Below, in pieces: positions 34,436 to 43,907 of a DNA stretch of 55,025 nucleotides; the stretch's first letter is position 1, and each line of letters begins with the position of its first letter. The notes below the pieces were generated by a model that was not told where the DNA came from, made no database searches, and saw nothing but the letters and a program-made list of their open reading frames with translations. Source of the stretch: Alphaproteobacteria bacterium. GTDB taxonomy: Bacteria; Pseudomonadota; Alphaproteobacteria; Micavibrionales; Micavibrionaceae. Location: contig JASBUS010000020.1 in the NCBI GenBank assembly GCA_030147745.1, positions 1 through 55,025 of the forward strand, written 5' to 3'. The position numbers were made by a program, and so were the translations under genes.

Positions 34436-35165
34436 TCAAAATCTGGCTTGTCCATTTGCTGCTGAAATTATTGATTTGTCGCCGCTTGGTGTTAGCATTT
34501 ATGCGCTGCGTGTGCGGACGGCTGACGATTATGCGTTTAAGGCGGGACAATATTGTTATCTCAGCTTAACGGATGATGGCGTTGCACGCCGCGCTTATTC
34601 TATTGCAGGCGCTAGTGATGATGGCTGTTTAGAGTTTCATATTCGTGATGGCGGTCAAGGTTTTTGCGCGCAGCTGCGTGCGAATGTCGCCAATGGTGAG
34701 CGTGTATTGTGGCTGTCTGCCCCTGAAGGTGATATGCAATATGTTGAAGATTGCACGCATGATTTGGTGTTAATGGCGGGTGGCACGGGTTATGCGCCTA
34801 TACGTGCGATATTGCAAGAATTAGCGCGCTGTGAAGATTTAGGGCGTGATGTTGAGGTTTATATTGGTGCGCGTGATGTTGATGCTTTGTATATGCGTGA
34901 TGAATTAAAGGCTTTTGAGAGTCGAATCGATCGTTTACTTGTGCGTTATGCGGTAGAATCAACAGTTGCGCCAGATGTGGCGCAAGGAAGCTTACTAGAT
35001 TTGCTGTCTTCAGCAGCGACAACATTCGAAGATAAGCGCCTATATATTGCGGGTCCGCCGGCGATGGTGCTGGACATTCATGATTTTGCATTAAATAATA
35101 ATGCATCTGAACATATGGTTCATTGGGATAAAGCGATTATTCAACGTAGCAATCTGACGCGATAA
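34428..35165 (+). CDS. Ferredoxin-NAD(P)+ reductase-family flavin oxidoreductase
   Basis: About 246 residues, cytoplasmic. FAD domain with KAGQYCYLSL near residue 40 and RRAYSIAGAS near 55 (FAD-binding RxYSxxxx), then the NAD(P) domain with LMAGGTGYAPIRAILQEL near 115, EVYIGARDVDALYMRDEL near 143 and YIAGPPAMVLDI near 205. No 2Fe-2S cysteine cluster is seen, so it is a Fre-like flavin reductase or an electron-transfer module needing a partner. Start ATG 34428 overlaps the lolA stop (ATGAATAA), implying coupling. Substrate unknown. Confidence 0.85.
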   Translation: MNNQNLACPFAAEIIDLSPLGVSIYALRVRTADDYAFKAGQYCYLSLTDDGVARRAYSIAGASDDGCLEFHIRDGGQGFCAQLRANVANGERVLWLSAPEGDMQYVEDCTHDLVLMAGGTGYAPIRAILQELARCEDLGRDVEVYIGARDVDALYMRDELKAFESRIDRLLVRYAVESTVAPDVAQGSLLDLLSSAATTFEDKRLYIAGPPAMVLDIHDFALNNNASEHMVHWDKAIIQRSNLTR

Positions 35166-35180
35166 GATACGAGCATTAAT

Positions 35181-35786
35181 ATGGCAAAAGAACTTTCAGC
35201 CTTAGAAAATTTAGTGAAGCACTTAGCGGCTTTGCCTGGATTTGGGCGCAGAAGTGCGCGCCGTGCAGCGCTTCATTTGTTGTTGCATAAGGATACGGCT
35301 TTAACGGCGCTGATTAATACCCTTGAAGCAGCACGTGAGAGCATAGTCGAATGCCCCGTTTGCGGTAACCTAGATGAACAATCACCTTGCAGCATTTGTG
35401 CCAATACCAAGCGCCCGCAAGATATTCTTTGCGTGGTTGAGGGGGTTTCAGATATTTGGGCTGTTGAACGCACTCAAAGCTATAATGGTCAATATCATGT
35501 TTTAGGCGGCGTGCTTTCACCGTTAGATGGTGTCTCGCCTGCTGATTTGCGTATGGATAGTTTGTTGATGCGCATCAATGAGGGCCAATTTAATGAGGTT
35601 ATCTTGGCGATGGGCGCGACGGTGAATGGGCAGACGACTGCGCATTATTTAGCTGATGAGATATTGGCGTTAGGGCGTGGCGTTAAAATTTCACGCCTTG
35701 CGCATGGCGTGCCTGTGGGCGGCGAGCTTGATTATCTTGATGAGGGCACAATTTCCACCGCCCTTAAGTCACGCGCAGCGATTTAA
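35181..35786 (+). CDS. recR: Recombination protein RecR
   Basis: RecR acts with RecO and RecF to load RecA on gapped DNA. An N-terminal helix-hairpin-helix (LAALPGFGRRSARRAALHLLL near residue 13), a four-Cys zinc finger (CPVCGNLDEQSPCSIC near 57), then the TOPRIM domain (LCVVEGVSDIWAVE near 80; YHVLGGVLSPLDGVSP near 107) and the C-terminal Walker-B-like region (RLAHGVPVGGELDYLDEGTISTAL). 201 residues. The usual upstream partners dnaX and ybaB are absent; it instead follows the flavin reductase by 15 bases. Confidence 0.96.
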   Translation: MAKELSALENLVKHLAALPGFGRRSARRAALHLLLHKDTALTALINTLEAARESIVECPVCGNLDEQSPCSICANTKRPQDILCVVEGVSDIWAVERTQSYNGQYHVLGGVLSPLDGVSPADLRMDSLLMRINEGQFNEVILAMGATVNGQTTAHYLADEILALGRGVKISRLAHGVPVGGELDYLDEGTISTALKSRAAI

Positions 35787-35788
35787 GC

Positions 35789-36127
35789 CTATTCTTTTTC
35801 AGAGATATAAACTGTACCGCTTGCCTCTGCTGATAAAATAGCCAGATAAGCATTTTGCGCGTTTTCATTTGGCCCAATCGCGAGGTCAAGATAGAGGCCT
35901 GCAGGTAAGAAATGGTCGCCTGTTGTCGCTGTGACGCTGTTATCACCGAATTTGATATAGCAATTTTCACTGCTATAAACGCTTATCACGTCCGTTTTGC
36001 TGTCAAATGCGGCGGCATTGCGCGTGCTTGTGACATTATCAATTGCAACTTGATGTGCGCCGCCCGTTTTTAGGCTTAAGGCTGGGATAGGGTTGCCGTT
36101 CGCGTCTTCTGGTAAAATGGAAGCCAT
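35789..36127 (-). CDS. Hypothetical beta-rich small protein
   Basis: Not recognised. 112 residues, no signal peptide. Predicted all-beta: short strands such as AVIDN-like HQVAIDN, DVISVYSSENCYIKFGD, ATTGDHFLPAGLYLDLAIGP and AYLAILSAEASGTVYISEKE alternate with turns. The HFLPAG-to-end pattern resembles small phage virion/decoration-type proteins, which often carry a similar short beta sandwich, but no other phage gene is nearby. It is convergent with recR (two bases apart). Frame is supported by good coding character; function is unknown. Confidence 0.65.
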   Translation of the reverse strand: MASILPEDANGNPIPALSLKTGGAHQVAIDNVTSTRNAAAFDSKTDVISVYSSENCYIKFGDNSVTATTGDHFLPAGLYLDLAIGPNENAQNAYLAILSAEASGTVYISEKE

Positions 36128-36163
36128 TTTAAATCCTTTCTTATCGATGTTTGGAATATAAAA

Positions 36164-36197
36164 AGAAAAAACCGCATAGCTGTTCGGGCCATGCGGT
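36164..36197 (-). terminator. Terminator of the 36234-36743 gene
   Basis: On the minus strand ACCGCAT, a 13-base loop and ATGCGGT, followed by TTTTTCTTTTT. It lies 38 bases beyond the stop codon of the upstream (-) gene and in front of the 35789 gene. Confidence 0.7.
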
Positions 36198-36233
36198 GCA
36201 TACAGTTTTGGTGTTTATGAAGGTATAATGTTC

Positions 36234-36743
36234 TTATTTTGTTCTTTTGTCAATAGCTTTTTTACAGTAATATCTGCGGCGTTTGCGTGCAGGGCTGTAA
36301 AGCTTAGCGCTGAGCGCCAGTAAGACGAGGCCAAGAATGTTATTGCTTTGGCTTATGAGATTTGTGTCTAACGCAAGGCATAATGGTACAATGCTGAGAT
36401 ATAAAATATTGTCTAATAATGGCAGTTTTGTACGGCTAATCAGGCTATAGCGGATATGTTTATCCCAAATATATAGCGCGCCGAGCCACGGGAGTGTCGC
36501 AAAAATAAAGCCGAAAATCTCAAGGCGCGTCATGAAATTTGCGACATTTAATATTTCTAGGTTGTTTTGCGTTATTAATACACTGCTAAAGCCTGTAATA
36601 GCTAGGCCGCGCGCATATTGCTGGCGTGATTTGCATGTCGTGAGTTTGTTTTTAAAGATGTCATATATAATATCTTTAAAATGCAATTTTGGTGCATTTT
36701 GACGTAAGCTTTGCGCTAAAGATGTTTTTTTAGCGAGGCTCAT
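36234..36743 (-). CDS. Hypothetical membrane protein downstream of parB
   Basis: Not recognised. 169 residues with three or four probable membrane segments: LAITGFSSVLI near residue 48, FMTRLEIFGFIFATLPWLGALYIW near 70, LLDNILYLSIVPLCLAL near 105 and NILGLVLLALSAKLY near 133. The C-terminus is strongly basic (RKRRRYYCKKAIDKRTK), consistent with a cytoplasmic tail under positive-inside topology. It starts two bases downstream of the parB stop codon, so it is likely co-transcribed with parAB, but no link to segregation is known. Confidence 0.75.
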   Translation of the reverse strand: MSLAKKTSLAQSLRQNAPKLHFKDIIYDIFKNKLTTCKSRQQYARGLAITGFSSVLITQNNLEILNVANFMTRLEIFGFIFATLPWLGALYIWDKHIRYSLISRTKLPLLDNILYLSIVPLCLALDTNLISQSNNILGLVLLALSAKLYSPARKRRRYYCKKAIDKRTK

Positions 36744-36745
36744 TT

Positions 36746-37663
36746 TTATGCAGCTTGTGATAGGCGGTGAACAATCTCATCAAGTTGATCATAATTTTTG
36801 AACTTGATTTTAACTTCGCCGCTTTGGCCTGATTTAAGATCAACTTTAACCTCTAGGCCAAGCTTGTTGCTGATTTCTTCTTCTAATGCCAATGTGTCAG
36901 CAGATTTCGCAGATTTTTTCTCTTTCGCGGCCCTGTCTTCACTGGTTGTGTAGTTGGTCTTTGTTTCTTTTGCGAGGCGCTCTGTCTCACGCACTGATAA
37001 ACCTTGATTAACAACCTTTTTCGCTAGTTCATGTGGGTTTTCAGCTGTAATTAGCGCGCGGGCATGACCTGCTGTTAAGCTGCCATCATTGACATAGGCC
37101 TGTACATTGTCTGGAAGCGATAAAAGTCGCAGTGTGTTGGCGATATGTGAACGGCTTTTACCAATCACGGCAGCCAATTTACCTTGTGTATGGCCAAATT
37201 GATCAATCAGGCGCTGATAACCTTCGGCTTCTTCAAGTGCATTGAGGTCTTCACGCTGTAAGTTTTCAATCAAGGCAATTTCAAGCGCTTCATCATCGCT
37301 CATTTGTGCTAGAATTACTGGAACTTCATGAATTTGTGCAATTTGCGCTGCGCGCCAGCGGCGTTCACCGGCGATGATTTCAAAGCGATCATCATTATCA
37401 TTGAGGCTACGCACTAAAATCGGCTGTAAAATGCCGTGTGTAGAAATAGACTCAGCAAGCTGTTTAAGCGCTTCCTGGTCAAAATGACGACGCGGCTGGA
37501 ATTGACCCGGTTGAAGCTGTTCGATGGATATTTCCATGCGCGTAAGCCCTGGTGTATGGCCAAATTCATCAGCCTGCGGGTATACACCCTCTTCATCTTC
37601 AAATAAGGCGGATAAACCACGACCTAGGCCACGTTTGCTTGCTGTTTTATCGTCTTGATCCAT
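36746..37663 (-). CDS. parB: Chromosome partitioning protein ParB (CTPase)
   Basis: Binds parS and spreads as a CTP-dependent clamp to organise the origin region. KRGLGRGLSALFEDEE at the N-terminus (ParA-activating basic motif), ISIEQLQPGQFQPRRHFDQEAL near residue 47, GERRWRAAQIA near 103 (CTP-binding GERRxRA box), the helix-turn-helix TQGKLAAVIGKSRSHIANTLRLL near 155, and a C-terminal dimerisation region. 305 residues. It follows parA by 36 bases. Three perfect parS sites lie 1.3-5.2 kb away. Confidence 0.97.
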   Translation of the reverse strand: MDQDDKTASKRGLGRGLSALFEDEEGVYPQADEFGHTPGLTRMEISIEQLQPGQFQPRRHFDQEALKQLAESISTHGILQPILVRSLNDNDDRFEIIAGERRWRAAQIAQIHEVPVILAQMSDDEALEIALIENLQREDLNALEEAEGYQRLIDQFGHTQGKLAAVIGKSRSHIANTLRLLSLPDNVQAYVNDGSLTAGHARALITAENPHELAKKVVNQGLSVRETERLAKETKTNYTTSEDRAAKEKKSAKSADTLALEEEISNKLGLEVKVDLKSGQSGEVKIKFKNYDQLDEIVHRLSQAA

Positions 37664-37699
37664 AAAACTCTTCCTTTTAAGGTCTTAAATATAATGTGT

Positions 37700-38569
37700 T
37701 TAAGCAATTTGTTGTTCTTGTGGGGCCATGAATTTCTTCTCACGACGCAAGATTTCACCAGCAAGCTGGATGTAAGCATGCGCACCTGGGCTCTTCATGT
37801 CATAGATAATCGCAGGCAAGCCGTAAGACGGCGCTTCTGAAAGGCGCACATTGCGTGGAATAACGGTTTTGTAAACAGTATCACCAAAATATTCACGGAC
37901 ATCGTCAGCGACCATAGAAGAGAGGTTGTTACGCTTGTCGAACATGGTGAGTAGAACGCCATGTATATTCAAGTTCGGGTTATAAGTGCGTTTGACGCGC
38001 TCAATTGTTTTTGTTAACTGCGATAGACCTTCAAGCGCATAAAACTCACACTGTAAAGGCACAATAACCGAATCAACCGCGACAAATGTGTTAAGGGTCA
38101 GTAGGTTTAGTGATGGTGGGCAATCAACAATCACATAATCAAACGGTAACGGCTTACGCAGCGCTTCACGTAGGCGGAATTCGCGGCGTTCAGCGGTAAC
38201 AAGTTCAATTTCAGCACCTGAAAGGTGGATGGATGATGGGAGAACGTATAAGCCTGGTACTTTTGTTGCCACAGCGGAATCTTCAGGATTGGCATCACCA
38301 AAGAGCAAGTCATATGAACTTTTACGAATGGCGCTACGACGCACACCTAGACCTGTTGATGCGTTGCCTTGTGGGTCTAGGTCAATAAGCAATACAGATT
38401 TACCGACAGCACAAAGCGCGGTCGCCAAGTTAATGGCCGTTGTTGTTTTGCCAACGCCACCTTTTTGGTTGGCAATAGCGAGTAAGCGTGGAATTTTCGG
38501 CGTGTTGCTTTTTTTTGCAAGCTTCGGGCGACGGAGAAAAACTTTTGGCAAGTTGTTTTTTTTGTCCAT
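37700..38569 (-). CDS. parA: Chromosome partitioning ATPase ParA
   Basis: Deviant-Walker ATPase that moves ParB-parS complexes. An N-terminal basic extension of about 27 residues precedes LLAIANQKGGVGKTTTAINLA, with KGGVGKT at 36-42. Later come LLIDLDPQGNASTG near 59, YVIVDCPPSLNLLTLN near 136 and RNVRLSEAPSYGLPAIIYD near 240. 289 residues. It lies upstream of parB and 114 bases downstream of rsmG on the same strand, the standard gidA-gidB-parA-parB order. Confidence 0.97.
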   Translation of the reverse strand: MDKKNNLPKVFLRRPKLAKKSNTPKIPRLLAIANQKGGVGKTTTAINLATALCAVGKSVLLIDLDPQGNASTGLGVRRSAIRKSSYDLLFGDANPEDSAVATKVPGLYVLPSSIHLSGAEIELVTAERREFRLREALRKPLPFDYVIVDCPPSLNLLTLNTFVAVDSVIVPLQCEFYALEGLSQLTKTIERVKRTYNPNLNIHGVLLTMFDKRNNLSSMVADDVREYFGDTVYKTVIPRNVRLSEAPSYGLPAIIYDMKSPGAHAYIQLAGEILRREKKFMAPQEQQIA

Positions 38570-38683
38570 GTGTACACCAATTCGTTTCTTGTTAGTTTAC
38601 AATGCGCCTGCAGTTTCTTCCGCAAGGCTGTTTTTATCTTTGAATAAGTGTATTGAATCAGTTTTTGGGGGTGTTGGTCAAGC

Positions 38684-39301
38684 TTACGCTGTACGCTTTT
38701 GTAGTTTATGCACAATGATCACATAACTTTCTTCGCTGACAATTGACGGCTGTACTTCGTAAGAAAAGTCATAATTTTTAAGGGCTGCGGCAATTTCGTC
38801 TTCGGCTGTACGCCCTTTTGGAAAAAGGAGCGTTAGGGCTGGATTTTCGTGAGCCCAGTGTAAGCACCAACCAAGTAATGTATCGAGATCCGCAAGGGCG
38901 CGTGCGGTGATCACATCAGGCGCAGGCAGGTTTGTTTCTTCGATGCGCTTGTTTTCAATTTGCGTTTTTATGCCTGTTTCACGTGAAACAGTCGCCAAGA
39001 AACTACATTTTTTGCGATCCGATTCGACCAATGTCACATCGATCTGTGGCGCAGCGATAGCCAGAACCATACCCGGAAACCCGCCGCCACTGCCGAGGTC
39101 GTAAAGGGTTTTTGTGCCTTCAGGAATATGCGAAAGAATTTGCAGCGAATCAATGAAGTGGCGCTGCTCTGAATCTTTCAGTGTCGACGGGCTAACAATA
39201 TTGATGGCTTTTTGCCACTTGTGTAGCAAAGCATCATATTGTGCAAGCTGTGAATCTGTTTCACGTGAAACATTTATGGCCGTATGGGAAATAAAAGTCA
39301 T
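38684..39301 (-). CDS. rsmG: 16S rRNA (guanine527-N7) methyltransferase RsmG
   Basis: SAM-dependent methyltransferase for 16S rRNA G527 (GidB). Family landmarks: WQKAINIVSPSTLKDSEQRHFIDSLQIL near residue 26, YDLGSGGGFPGMVLAIAAPQIDVTLVESDRKKCSFLATV near 63 (SAM motif I DLGSGGGFPG), ITARALADLDTLL near 127 and LLFPKGRTAEDEI near 153. 205 residues from ATG 39301; the longer frame to 39388 runs into mnmG and is not used. It begins four bases after the mnmG stop. Two parS palindromes lie inside it, encoding VSRET each time. Confidence 0.95.
   Translation of the reverse strand: MTFISHTAINVSRETDSQLAQYDALLHKWQKAINIVSPSTLKDSEQRHFIDSLQILSHIPEGTKTLYDLGSGGGFPGMVLAIAAPQIDVTLVESDRKKCSFLATVSRETGIKTQIENKRIEETNLPAPDVITARALADLDTLLGWCLHWAHENPALTLLFPKGRTAEDEIAAALKNYDFSYEVQPSIVSEESYVIIVHKLQKRTA
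38975..38990. promoter_or_regulatory. parS site 1
   Basis: TGTTTCACGTGAAACA, the perfect 16-bp palindrome recognised by chromosomal ParB/Spo0J. It lies within the rsmG coding region, 1.3 kb from parB. Confidence 0.95.
39257..39272. promoter_or_regulatory. parS site 2
   Basis: Perfect TGTTTCACGTGAAACA near the 5-prime end of rsmG. Its flanks (GTGAATC before, TTT after) are nearly the same as those of parS site 3. Confidence 0.95.
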
Positions 39302-39305
39302 AAGA

Positions 39306-41171
39306 TTACGCTGCTTCTCTGCGTTTAATTTGGCGCATGATCGATACAAGCGCTGCGGGCGTAACGCCCGGTAGACGCGAAGCAGCACCGATTGTTGCAG
39401 GCTTAGAATTGTTCAATGTTTGCACAATCTCAGTTGAAAGTGAGCCAACAGCGAGATAATCAAAATCATCAGGGATTTTTAAGGCTTCGTCTTTTTTGAA
39501 GGCGATAATATCGGCCTCTTGGCGTGCGAGATAGCCTGAATATAGGGCATCAATTTCGATTTGTTCTTTGATCTCCGCATCAATATTTGCTGTTTCTGGC
39601 CAGATGGTCGCGAGCACATCCCAGTCAATATTCGGATAAGAAAGCAATTCAGCGGCGCTACGCATTTTGCCGTCATGCTTAATTTGTATGCCGTGCTGTG
39701 TTAATGCATTTGGCGAAATTTTAAGCTCTTCACACATTAATTGACGGGCAGCCTCAAGCTTTGCTGCTTTTGCTTGCCATGCTGTTTTGCGTGCATCGCT
39801 TACTGCATTAATGGCAATGGCTTTATCCGTCAGGCGTTGGTCTGCGTTATCAGCACGCAGGCGTAAACGGTATTCAGCGCGTGAAGTGAACATACGATAA
39901 GGCTCTGGCGCGCCGCGTGTGATCAAATCATCAATCATTACACCAATATAAGCTTCAGAGCGGTCAAGGATGAAGGTTTCGCCCTCACCTTTGGCTTTCA
40001 ATGCAGCATTAATGCCGGCCATAACGCCTTGTGCGCCCGCTTCTTCATAGCCTGTTGTGCCGTTAATTTGGCCAGCCATGAATAGGCTTTCGATATAGGT
40101 GGATTCTAGTGTTGGCTTTAAGGCGCGTGGATCACAATAATCATATTCAACAGCATAGCCATATTCGAAAACTTCAACATTTTCGAGGCCTTTAATGCTG
40201 CGGATTAGCGCGTCTTGTACATCAATTGGCAATGAGGTTGAGATACCATTTGGATAGACCGTATCATCATCAAGGCCTTCTGGCTCGAGGAATATCTGGT
40301 GGCGCTCTTTATCTGCAAAGCGCATAATTTTATCTTCGATAGATGGGCAGTAACGCGGGCCTTTGCTCTCAATCTGGCCTGAATATATCGGCGCGCGATG
40401 TATATTGTCACGAATGGCTGTGTGTGTTGCCGCGTTCGTGTAAGTAATATAGCAAGAGATTTGTGGTGTTGTGACCTTATCTGTCATAAATGAGAATGGG
40501 ATAGGTTCTGCATCACCCGGCTGTTCTTCACATACCGTCCAATCAATTGTTTTGCCGTTTAAACGTGCTGGTGTGCCTGTTTTTAAGCGGCCAAGCGGCA
40601 GGCCGATTTTTTCTAAAGTCTCACCTAATTTTTGCGCTGGTTTTTCGCCAATACGGCCTGCTGGGCTTTGGTCTTCACCGCGGTGAATGATGCCGCGTAA
40701 AAATGTGCCTGTAGTGAGAACGACGGCTTGAGCCTGATAGCTTTGACCATCATCGGTAATCACGCCAGTGACTTGACCGTCTTCGATAATTAAGTCGTCA
40801 ACGCCTGCTTCTATGAAGTCTAGGTTATGTTGCGCTTTGATAAGCTCTTGTACCGCGGCGCGATATAATTTGCGATCGGCTTGCGCGCGTGGCCCTTGTA
40901 CAGCGGCGCCTTTTGAGGCGTTAAGCATACGGAATTGGATGCCGCCTTTGTCAATGGCGCGGCCCATAATGCCGTCCAAAGCGTCAATTTCGCGGACGAG
41001 ATGGCCTTTACCTAAGCCGCCAATGGCAGGGTTACATGACATTACGCCAATTGTATCAATCTTATGTGTGACAAGGGCTGTGCGCGCGCCGCAGCGCGCT
41101 GCGGCTGCAGCTGCTTCTGTACCGGCATGTCCGCCGCCAATAACAATGACATCATATATAATATTTTGCAT
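39306..41171 (-). CDS. mnmG: tRNA uridine-5-carboxymethylaminomethyl modification enzyme MnmG (GidA)
   Basis: FAD-dependent partner of MnmE in modifying wobble U34. N-terminal FAD motif [20 protein letters not shown] from residue 7, [23 protein letters not shown] near 45, [14 protein letters not shown] near 150, the two-Cys-region [37 protein letters not shown] near 345, and the C-terminal helical MnmE/tRNA-binding domain ending [18 protein letters not shown]. 621 residues from ATG 41171; an in-frame ATG at 41189 is possible. It is four bases upstream of rsmG. Its mate mnmE is not adjacent. Confidence 0.97.
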   Translation of the reverse strand: MQNIIYDVIVIGGGHAGTEAAAAAARCGARTALVTHKIDTIGVMSCNPAIGGLGKGHLVREIDALDGIMGRAIDKGGIQFRMLNASKGAAVQGPRAQADRKLYRAAVQELIKAQHNLDFIEAGVDDLIIEDGQVTGVITDDGQSYQAQAVVLTTGTFLRGIIHRGEDQSPAGRIGEKPAQKLGETLEKIGLPLGRLKTGTPARLNGKTIDWTVCEEQPGDAEPIPFSFMTDKVTTPQISCYITYTNAATHTAIRDNIHRAPIYSGQIESKGPRYCPSIEDKIMRFADKERHQIFLEPEGLDDDTVYPNGISTSLPIDVQDALIRSIKGLENVEVFEYGYAVEYDYCDPRALKPTLESTYIESLFMAGQINGTTGYEEAGAQGVMAGINAALKAKGEGETFILDRSEAYIGVMIDDLITRGAPEPYRMFTSRAEYRLRLRADNADQRLTDKAIAINAVSDARKTAWQAKAAKLEAARQLMCEELKISPNALTQHGIQIKHDGKMRSAAELLSYPNIDWDVLATIWPETANIDAEIKEQIEIDALYSGYLARQEADIIAFKKDEALKIPDDFDYLAVGSLSTEIVQTLNNSKPATIGAASRLPGVTPAALVSIMRQIKRREAA

Positions 41172-41254
41172 GGCGCGTTTATACTCCATTTAATATGAAA
41201 AAGCCAGAAGATTCTGGCCTGATCAAGTTTCAAATATTCTGACTATTTTAGGGC

Positions 41255-43729
41255 TTAGTAGTTATCGCCATGGTCGCCAACAAGAATCTCTCGTTTACCG
41301 ACATGGTTGGCTGGACCAACAACGCCTTGACGTTCCATTTCCTCGATAATACGTGCGGCACGGTTATAACCGATTTGCAGATGACGCTGAATAAAGCTAG
41401 TTGAGGCACGGCGTTCACGCGCAACAATGGCTACAGCTTGATCATATAGCTCATCAACATCGCTGCCGCCTTCGCCGTCTGCATCACCGCCAAAGCCCAT
41501 ATCAAGGTCAGCTTCGGTAATCTCATCAAGATAAGCTGGCGCACCTTGTGCTTTGATATGTTTGACGACTTTTTCTACGTCTGAATCGGTTGCAAATGGG
41601 CCGTGTACACGGGTAATACGGCCGCCTGCAGCCATATAAAGCATATCACCTTGACCAAGTAATTGTTCAGCGCCGCCTTCACCCAAGATGGTACGGCTGT
41701 CAATTTTAGATGTCACAGAGAAACTGATACGTGTTGGGAAGTTTGCTTTAATTACGCCTGTAATAACGTCAACAGATGGGCGTTGTGTTGCCATGATCAG
41801 GTGGATACCCGCCGCACGTGCCATTTGCGCAAGGCGCTGAATGGCGTTTTCGACATCTTTACCTGCAACAAGCATCAAATCGGCGAACTCATCAACAACA
41901 ACGACGATATATGGCAGTTCTTCCAAATCAAGTGGTTGATCTTCATATGTTGGTTTGCCTGTTTCTGCATCAAATCCTGTTTGCACTTTACGAAGAAGAA
42001 CTTCACCTTTTTTCGCAGCCTCTGTGACGCGTTTATTATAACCATCAATGTTACGAACGCCGAGTTTTGACATCGCGCGGTAACGGTTTTCCATCTCTTG
42101 AACAACCCACTTAAGGGCGACAACGGCTTTACCTGGTTCAGTCACCACTGGTGAAAGAAGATGCGGAATATCGTCATAGACAGAAAGTTCAAGCATTTTA
42201 GGGTCGATCATTATGAAACGACATTTTTCAGGTGGTAGGCGGAAGAGCAATGACAAGATCATTGTGTTTACCGCAACGGATTTACCTGAACCTGTTGTAC
42301 CTGCAACAAGCAAGTGCGGCATTTTTGCGAGGTCAGCAACAACGGCATGGCCGCCAATATCATTGCCGAGTATAAGCGGTAAATGAGCGGAACTCTTCAC
42401 ATAGTCACGGCTTTGAAGCAAATCACGCAGATAGACGGTTTCACGTATTTTATTTGGTAATTCAATACCAATCACGTTGCGACCCGGAACGACAGCCGCA
42501 CGCACGGATACGGCAGACATGGAGCGCGCAATATCATCAGATAGGCCGATAACACGTGAAGATTTTGTCCCTGGCGCCGGTTCAAGTTCATAAAGCGTTA
42601 CAACTGGCCCAGGGTGGATCGAAACAATATCGCCTTTGACGTTAAAGTCCCCGAGGACATTTTGTAGGCTTTCTGCGTTTTCTTCTAACTGCTTTGTATC
42701 ATGCTGGCCGTTTGTTTCTGTTTTTGGAACTTCGGCGAGTAATTCAATAGATGGTAATTCCCATTCAGTATCTGAATCTAGTGCCAGTGAGATTTGCGCC
42801 GTGCTACTGCTTTCTTTTGTCATTTTCTTAGGAGTCATGACTTTGAAGGTTTTTGGCTTATCTTCTCTCTGTGAGTCTGTTTCACGTGAAACATTTTGCG
42901 GTGGATCGATGTGATCATTGACCTTAGCTACAGGTTCTGAGGCGCGTGGCTGGGGCTGTTTTTTCGCGGCAGGCTTTATCGCCTTTGGCTTATTCATTTT
43001 AGGCCATAGCGGTTTTTTAGTGGGTGCGAAGTCATCAGCTTCATCAAATGCGCCATTCTTTTTGAGCCAGTAATGGATGTTTTGTACGGCCGCTATTATG
43101 AAATAAATGATGTTTATGGCAATATTCTGCGCTTTATGCAGGATGTTGAGCCATTCTTCCTTTTGTAGCGCGGTGGCGAGGCCTGCTGTAAAGGTTGCCG
43201 CCATTAAAAAGAGGGATGGAATAATGATATGTGCAACACTTGCCCAATGGTCAGGCATAAGGCCAGTAATTTTGTTGGTAATCAACAACCCGCTGCTGCC
43301 GCCTAAATAGGCTTGATTAATTAGGCCGCCTGCTGGGAATAGCGTGAGGCCGATAGATAGGCTGATGGTCGCGAAGAGCGTGAAGGCGATGCGCGCCGCA
43401 AAATTACGAAGTGGTTTGCGTTTAAACAGGCGTAAGCCCCAAATAATCGGCAAGAGGCCGAGTATAAGCGCGCCGAAGCCAAAGCTTTGCAATAATATAT
43501 CCGCAATATTTGCGCCGAAGAGACCGCCGATATTCTCAGTATGATTACCGCTCGCGGCAATATTAAAGGATGGGTCGTTACGATTATAGGTAAACAGGGC
43601 AAGGAGAAGAAAAGCGCCTGCTGCTAAAATGCCTAAGCTTAAGCTGTCGATAATGCGTCGTGCCAGAAAGCCGTGTAGCGAATCAGGTAGAATCTGTTTT
43701 TTACTTTTTGTTGTTTTTTGACGAGCCAT
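41255..43729 (-). CDS. ftsK: DNA translocase FtsK
   Basis: Septum-anchored hexameric dsDNA pump for terminus segregation and dimer resolution. Four to five N-terminal membrane helices (about residues 20-200), a Pro/Lys/Gln linker (about 210-330), then the RecA-like motor with GTTGSGKSVAVN near 480 (Walker A) and VVVDEFADLML (Walker B). The C-terminal gamma winged helix ends IQRHLQIGYNRAARIIEEMERQGVVGPANHVGKREIL. About 824 residues from ATG 43729; a TTG two codons earlier is less likely. A parS site lies within the linker coding region. Confidence 0.97.
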   Translation of the reverse strand: MARQKTTKSKKQILPDSLHGFLARRIIDSLSLGILAAGAFLLLALFTYNRNDPSFNIAASGNHTENIGGLFGANIADILLQSFGFGALILGLLPIIWGLRLFKRKPLRNFAARIAFTLFATISLSIGLTLFPAGGLINQAYLGGSSGLLITNKITGLMPDHWASVAHIIIPSLFLMAATFTAGLATALQKEEWLNILHKAQNIAINIIYFIIAAVQNIHYWLKKNGAFDEADDFAPTKKPLWPKMNKPKAIKPAAKKQPQPRASEPVAKVNDHIDPPQNVSRETDSQREDKPKTFKVMTPKKMTKESSSTAQISLALDSDTEWELPSIELLAEVPKTETNGQHDTKQLEENAESLQNVLGDFNVKGDIVSIHPGPVVTLYELEPAPGTKSSRVIGLSDDIARSMSAVSVRAAVVPGRNVIGIELPNKIRETVYLRDLLQSRDYVKSSAHLPLILGNDIGGHAVVADLAKMPHLLVAGTTGSGKSVAVNTMILSLLFRLPPEKCRFIMIDPKMLELSVYDDIPHLLSPVVTEPGKAVVALKWVVQEMENRYRAMSKLGVRNIDGYNKRVTEAAKKGEVLLRKVQTGFDAETGKPTYEDQPLDLEELPYIVVVVDEFADLMLVAGKDVENAIQRLAQMARAAGIHLIMATQRPSVDVITGVIKANFPTRISFSVTSKIDSRTILGEGGAEQLLGQGDMLYMAAGGRITRVHGPFATDSDVEKVVKHIKAQGAPAYLDEITEADLDMGFGGDADGEGGSDVDELYDQAVAIVARERRASTSFIQRHLQIGYNRAARIIEEMERQGVVGPANHVGKREILVGDHGDNY
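42878..42893. promoter_or_regulatory. parS site 3
   Basis: Perfect TGTTTCACGTGAAACA inside the linker-coding part of ftsK, again translated as VSRET on the minus strand. The linker is poorly conserved, so the site is tolerated there easily. Confidence 0.95.
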
Positions 43730-43907
43730 GACCAATGTTTTGATATGTAAAGTGTTGGTGGGTGTATGCTTATCCCGAACAGGATATGTGATATATGGAA
43801 TTATAGCAGAGCCGCACGGTCTTTACAATTCTGTTAATGGAATATTAAGGCTTTCCGCATAGATTGAGCCTATTGCATAAAGATATTTTTTATTTGTTTA
43901 GGATCAG

